Positions 33,139 through 35,054 of a stretch of DNA of 35,054 nt are shown in pieces. The DNA lies in contig NZ_JAODNW010000029.1 in NCBI RefSeq assembly GCF_025398255.1, positions 1 to 35,054 of the forward strand. Direction: 5' to 3'. The notes beneath the pieces were generated by a model. That model was not told the DNA's origin, searched no databases, and was given only the letters and a program-made list of their open reading frames with translations. Each line of letters begins with the position of its first letter. Positions within the stretch are counted from its first letter, which is position 1. Origin of the DNA: Chelativorans intermedius (lineage in GTDB: Bacteria; Pseudomonadota; Alphaproteobacteria; Rhizobiales; Rhizobiaceae). The position numbers and the translations under genes are program-made.

Positions 33139-33167
33139 CGTATTTTGATGCGACGTATTATAATACG
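33139..33167. promoter_or_regulatory. Twin operators and divergent -10 between XRE and DUF2285 genes
   Basis: CGTATTATAATACG (33154-33167) is a perfect 14-base palindrome. Next to it, one base away, CGTATTTTGATGCG (33139-33152) matches it at 11 of 14 positions. Both could bind the XRE repressor, the right one more tightly. The palindrome contains TATAAT on both strands (33159-33164 plus, 33162-33157 minus), so it could be the -10 box of both divergent promoters. That would make binding there repress both genes. Confidence 0.65.
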
Positions 33168-33290
33168 CGGCGCGTGAGCCGACTGGTCATGCGGCGGTTA
33201 TCGGCCAGACCATCTTTCAACCGGTCGGCGCTTGCATGCGCCATGGTTTCCGGTTCACTAGTGATTTGCGTCAAACTTGCAAGGACGCCG

Positions 33291-33566
33291 ATGCCCGCGA
33301 CCCAGTCTCATATCGCCGATGCTCCGCCGGACGAAGCGGCTGTGACCGTCTATGATCGCGATCACCTCAAGCTTTATATGCGGCTCCTCGACGCAAACGA
33401 CGCCGGAGCATCGCTGGAAGAGGTGTCGTCGGTTTTGCTAGGCATCGACGCGAAGGTTGAGCCGGAACGCGCTCGCCGGGTTCATGACAGCCATCTTTCA
33501 CGTGCGCGCTGGATGACCGAGCAGGGTTATCGCGACATTCTCAGAAACGGCCTTCCAACAGACTGA
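33291..33566 (+). CDS. qseM: Small DUF2285 protein, QseM-like antiactivator
   Basis: The 91-residue protein consists of one DUF2285 domain: VYDRDHLKLYMRLLDAND, then SLEEVSSVLLGID and HDSHLSRARWMTEQGYRDIL. In ICEMlSym(R7A), QseM is a small DUF2285 protein that binds and inhibits both TraR and FseA. The XRE neighbour, the operators and a downstream FseA-like gene all fit. I chose the ATG at 33291 because AAGGA lies before it; the frame is open upstream to 33129, where it would run through the operators. No traR/traI is visible in this window. Confidence 0.65.
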   Translation: MPATQSHIADAPPDEAAVTVYDRDHLKLYMRLLDANDAGASLEEVSSVLLGIDAKVEPERARRVHDSHLSRARWMTEQGYRDILRNGLPTD

Positions 33567-33695
33567 ACGCCAAACGATGCGCTACGCGCATCGCTTGATG
33601 CTCGCGCCTGTACTATGCAGCCGCCATTTTACGGCGAAACATCCCAAATGACTGACACCGCGCGACATATTGCGTGCGATTGGGAGAAGTTCGCA

Positions 33696-34410
33696 ATGCC
33701 GGCTGACTGGCGCGACGACTGCCAATATGACCACTTCGATGATCTCGGCATCTCGGGGCTCGCCTGGGAATGCCTTCGGCGGAACCCGCAGTATCGCAAA
33801 GAATATGATCTGATGCGGGTTGGCGGCGGCGCTCCAGCCGACTGGGGGTTGCGATTTCCCCGCAGACCCGCACCTCAACGCGCTCAACACACCACTCTTC
33901 TGGCTCCCGGCCGCCGCGCCTGCGGTTGTGCATCTTGTTGCAGCCCTGCCGGATATCGGCCTGGCTGCTGACTTCCCCTCCGACAGAATCGCAGATCGCA
34001 AGACCGACGATGACGGACTGTCATGGGCGCAGTTGAAAGACGGCGCCAATCTTGTCGGTGACAAGTTCGACGACCGGCCCTTGGGCGTCCTGCTCCCATT
34101 CGATGCGGACTGGTCCGTGAGACTTGCCGCCGCCAACCGTCTGTATCACCAGTTCATCGGCCGTGATGCCGATCCGCCAATCACACCGCATCGGCGCGCG
34201 CGTCTGAAGCGTGCGCTGCAAACAATCGATGCACGGGGGAGTGGCGCAACCTACCGCGCCATTGCCACACATTTTTTCGGCGCTCACCGCGTGGCGGAAG
34301 AGCCGTGGAAGACGAGCTCTCTCAAGGCGCAAGTCGCGCGTCTCGTCGCCCATGGCCGCATGATGATTCGGCACGGTTACCGGCAGCTTCTCAAGGGAGC
34401 GTCATACTAG
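33696..34410 (+). CDS. fseA: FseA-like excision activator (DUF6499-DUF2285) read by +1 frameshift
   Basis: The first frame encodes a DUF6499-type start, MPADWRDDCQYDHFDDLGIS, then LAWECLRRNPQYRKEYDLM and ADWGLRF. The second frame (+1) continues naturally from PADPHLNALNTPLFWLPAA through FDDRPLGVLLPFDADWSVRL to a DUF2285 region (RLYHQFIGR, ARLKRALQTIDARGSG) ending at 34410. The switch point is TTT CCC C GCA at 33855-33864. Frame 0 alone would stop at 33971. In ICEMlSym(R7A) the homologous msi172/msi171 are fused by a programmed +1 frameshift to give FseA, which activates excision. I chose the ATG at 33696 after GGGAGAAG (33682-33689); ATGs at 33648 and 33615 are also in frame. A plain frameshift mutation or sequencing error is the alternative. 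Confidence 0.65.
33855..33861 (+). promoter_or_regulatory. Putative +1 ribosomal frameshift site (TTTCCCC)
   Basis: In frame 0 the codons are TTT CCC CGC. A proline tRNA on CCC (33858-33860) can slip forward by one base to the overlapping CCC (33859-33861), moving the ribosome to GCA at 33862, which opens the second half of the protein. The four-C run is the whole slippery element I can see. No stop codon lies directly after it. Confidence 0.6.
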
Positions 34411-34418
34411 ATATCAAC

Positions 34419-34437
34419 GTATGAGATATTCTCTTAC
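34419..34437. promoter_or_regulatory. Imperfect palindrome upstream of the specificity-subunit-like gene
   Basis: GTATGAGA and TCTCTTAC form a near-palindrome (34419-34437) around TAT, flanked by ATCAAC (34413-34418) and GTTGAT (34445-34450) that also pair. The region between the FseA-like gene and the next ATG is unusually AT-rich for this window and may hold an operator or promoter. There is no direct evidence of which protein would bind. Confidence 0.4.
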
Positions 34438-34481
34438 GAATTTTGTTGATCTTCGAGGCGCTGTGACGCATAAACGCACTC

Positions 34482-35054
34482 ATGCAGCGGTTGACCGAAA
34501 TTGCTGAAGTTCTCAGCGGAGTCCTTCCGCCGAAGGGCCCCGGTCGACACGCCGCTTATGTCCAGATCAAAGACCTGCGCTATCCCGACGGCAAACTTCT
34601 TCGCGGGCCGGCGTCGGAAGCCAAGCGGGCCACCAAAATTGCCGCAGACGACCTTCTTGTTCCATCGCGCGGAGATGAGCTTTCCGCGTTTCGTCCAGCA
34701 CCGAACATGATCGGCGCCTTTGTTGGACTTGATGTCTACTTGGTCCGGCCTGCAACCGGGCGCGTCGACCCTGACTTCCTTTTCATGGTGCTAAACGACA
34801 TTGCCGCTGTCCGGCAGCTGAAAGCCTCGGCGACGGCAGGCGCTTTGCCTCGCATTCCCAAGCAGGCGCTGGAAGACGTCCTCCTGCCCCTGCCGCCTAT
34901 GGAAGAACAACGCCGAATCGCGCGGCTCGGCATCCTCGCAGCCGACTGCGAGAGGCTTCAGCGCCAGCGCATGGCTGCTGACCTGCCCCCCGCTGGTCCC
35001 TCATTCATAACGAGAGTCTGCAGGTTGGATTTGGGTATTCCGGTTCCCCGTCTG
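34482..35054 (+). CDS. Type I restriction specificity-subunit-like protein (runs off right edge)
   Basis: The frame from the ATG at 34482 stays open for 191 codons to the window edge. It reads RLTEIAEVLSGVLPP, AAYVQIKDLRYPDGKLL, DDLLVPSRGDELSAF, NMIGAFVGLDVYLVRP, and a final helical part, LPRIPKQALEDVLLPLP, then MEEQRRIARLGILAADCERL. This order is that of one target-recognition domain plus one conserved helix of an HsdS subunit (EEQRRIA is typical). It has half the usual size, as do single-domain S subunits. A matching hsdM or hsdR is not in the window. It starts after the FseA-like gene. Confidence 0.65.
   Translation, partial: MQRLTEIAEVLSGVLPPKGPGRHAAYVQIKDLRYPDGKLLRGPASEAKRATKIAADDLLVPSRGDELSAFRPAPNMIGAFVGLDVYLVRPATGRVDPDFLFMVLNDIAAVRQLKASATAGALPRIPKQALEDVLLPLPPMEEQRRIARLGILAADCERLQRQRMAADLPPAGPSFITRVCRLDLGIPVPRL

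Overview
The window looks like part of the accessory genome of a high-GC alphaproteobacterium, probably Hyphomicrobiales (Rhizobiales) such as Mesorhizobium, Xanthobacter or a relative. This rests on recognised families (DUF932, an orphan large ParB-like protein, Toprim/DUF7146, DUF2493, DUF736, DUF2285) and on a QseC/QseM/FseA-type control region at the right end. That region is characteristic of integrative and conjugative elements (ICEs) related to ICEMlSym(R7A). No rRNA, tRNA or CRISPR array was found.

Layout. (1) 1-1,400 is a graveyard of small defence genes: a SIR2-like fragment behind a ribbon-helix-helix (RHH) regulator, and an AbiE-type toxin-antitoxin pair whose toxin has lost its middle. 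(2) 1,840-6,545 is a set of ordinary plus-strand enzyme and exporter genes: NmrA-like, dihydrofolate-reductase-like, DUF899, DUF1772, VOC, GFA and LysE. (3) 6,680-9,150 is a mosaic junction: a TetR tail, an IS3-family element lacking its left end, an integrase N-terminus cut by that element, an AT-rich stretch with GTCCGTCA repeats, and a small gene cut short. (4) 9,157-24,723 is a minus-strand defence island, read from right to left. It starts with an RHH regulator and a PaeR7I/XhoI-type restriction-modification pair. Next come a metallophosphoesterase coupled to an Hsp90-like GHKL ATPase, an OLD-type ATPase-TOPRIM nuclease coupled to a UvrD-like helicase (Gabija-like), a PD-(D/E)XK-like protein and an HNH-like protein. 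It ends with a two-gene short-Argonaute system (DUF4365-APAZ plus a catalytically dead PIWI protein, SPARDA type). (5) 25,042-32,857 is a plus-strand mobile-element backbone (DUF932, ParB-like, Toprim, DUF2493, DUF736) with a membrane protein and a GNAT acetyltransferase between. Several of these genes have long structured GC-rich leaders that resemble each other. (6) 32,899-34,410 is the divergent XRE/DUF2285 switch and a DUF6499-DUF2285 gene split by a +1 frameshift at a CCCC run, which matches the programmed frameshift of FseA. (7) A type I specificity-subunit-like gene runs off the right edge.

How the genes fit together. The backbone and the switch suggest an ICE or ICE-derived island, with the defence genes as cargo loaded in modules. 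Start/stop overlaps tie specific pairs (RHH to SIR2, RHH to methyltransferase, phosphoesterase to Hsp90-like, OLD to UvrD, DUF4365-APAZ to pAgo), so the overlap pattern itself marks likely functional units. The strongest candidate for something not well described is the tightly packed set at 12,152-22,027: phosphoesterase, Hsp90-like ATPase, OLD nuclease, helicase, PD-(D/E)XK-like protein and HNH-like protein. The second is the family of structured leaders ahead of the backbone genes.
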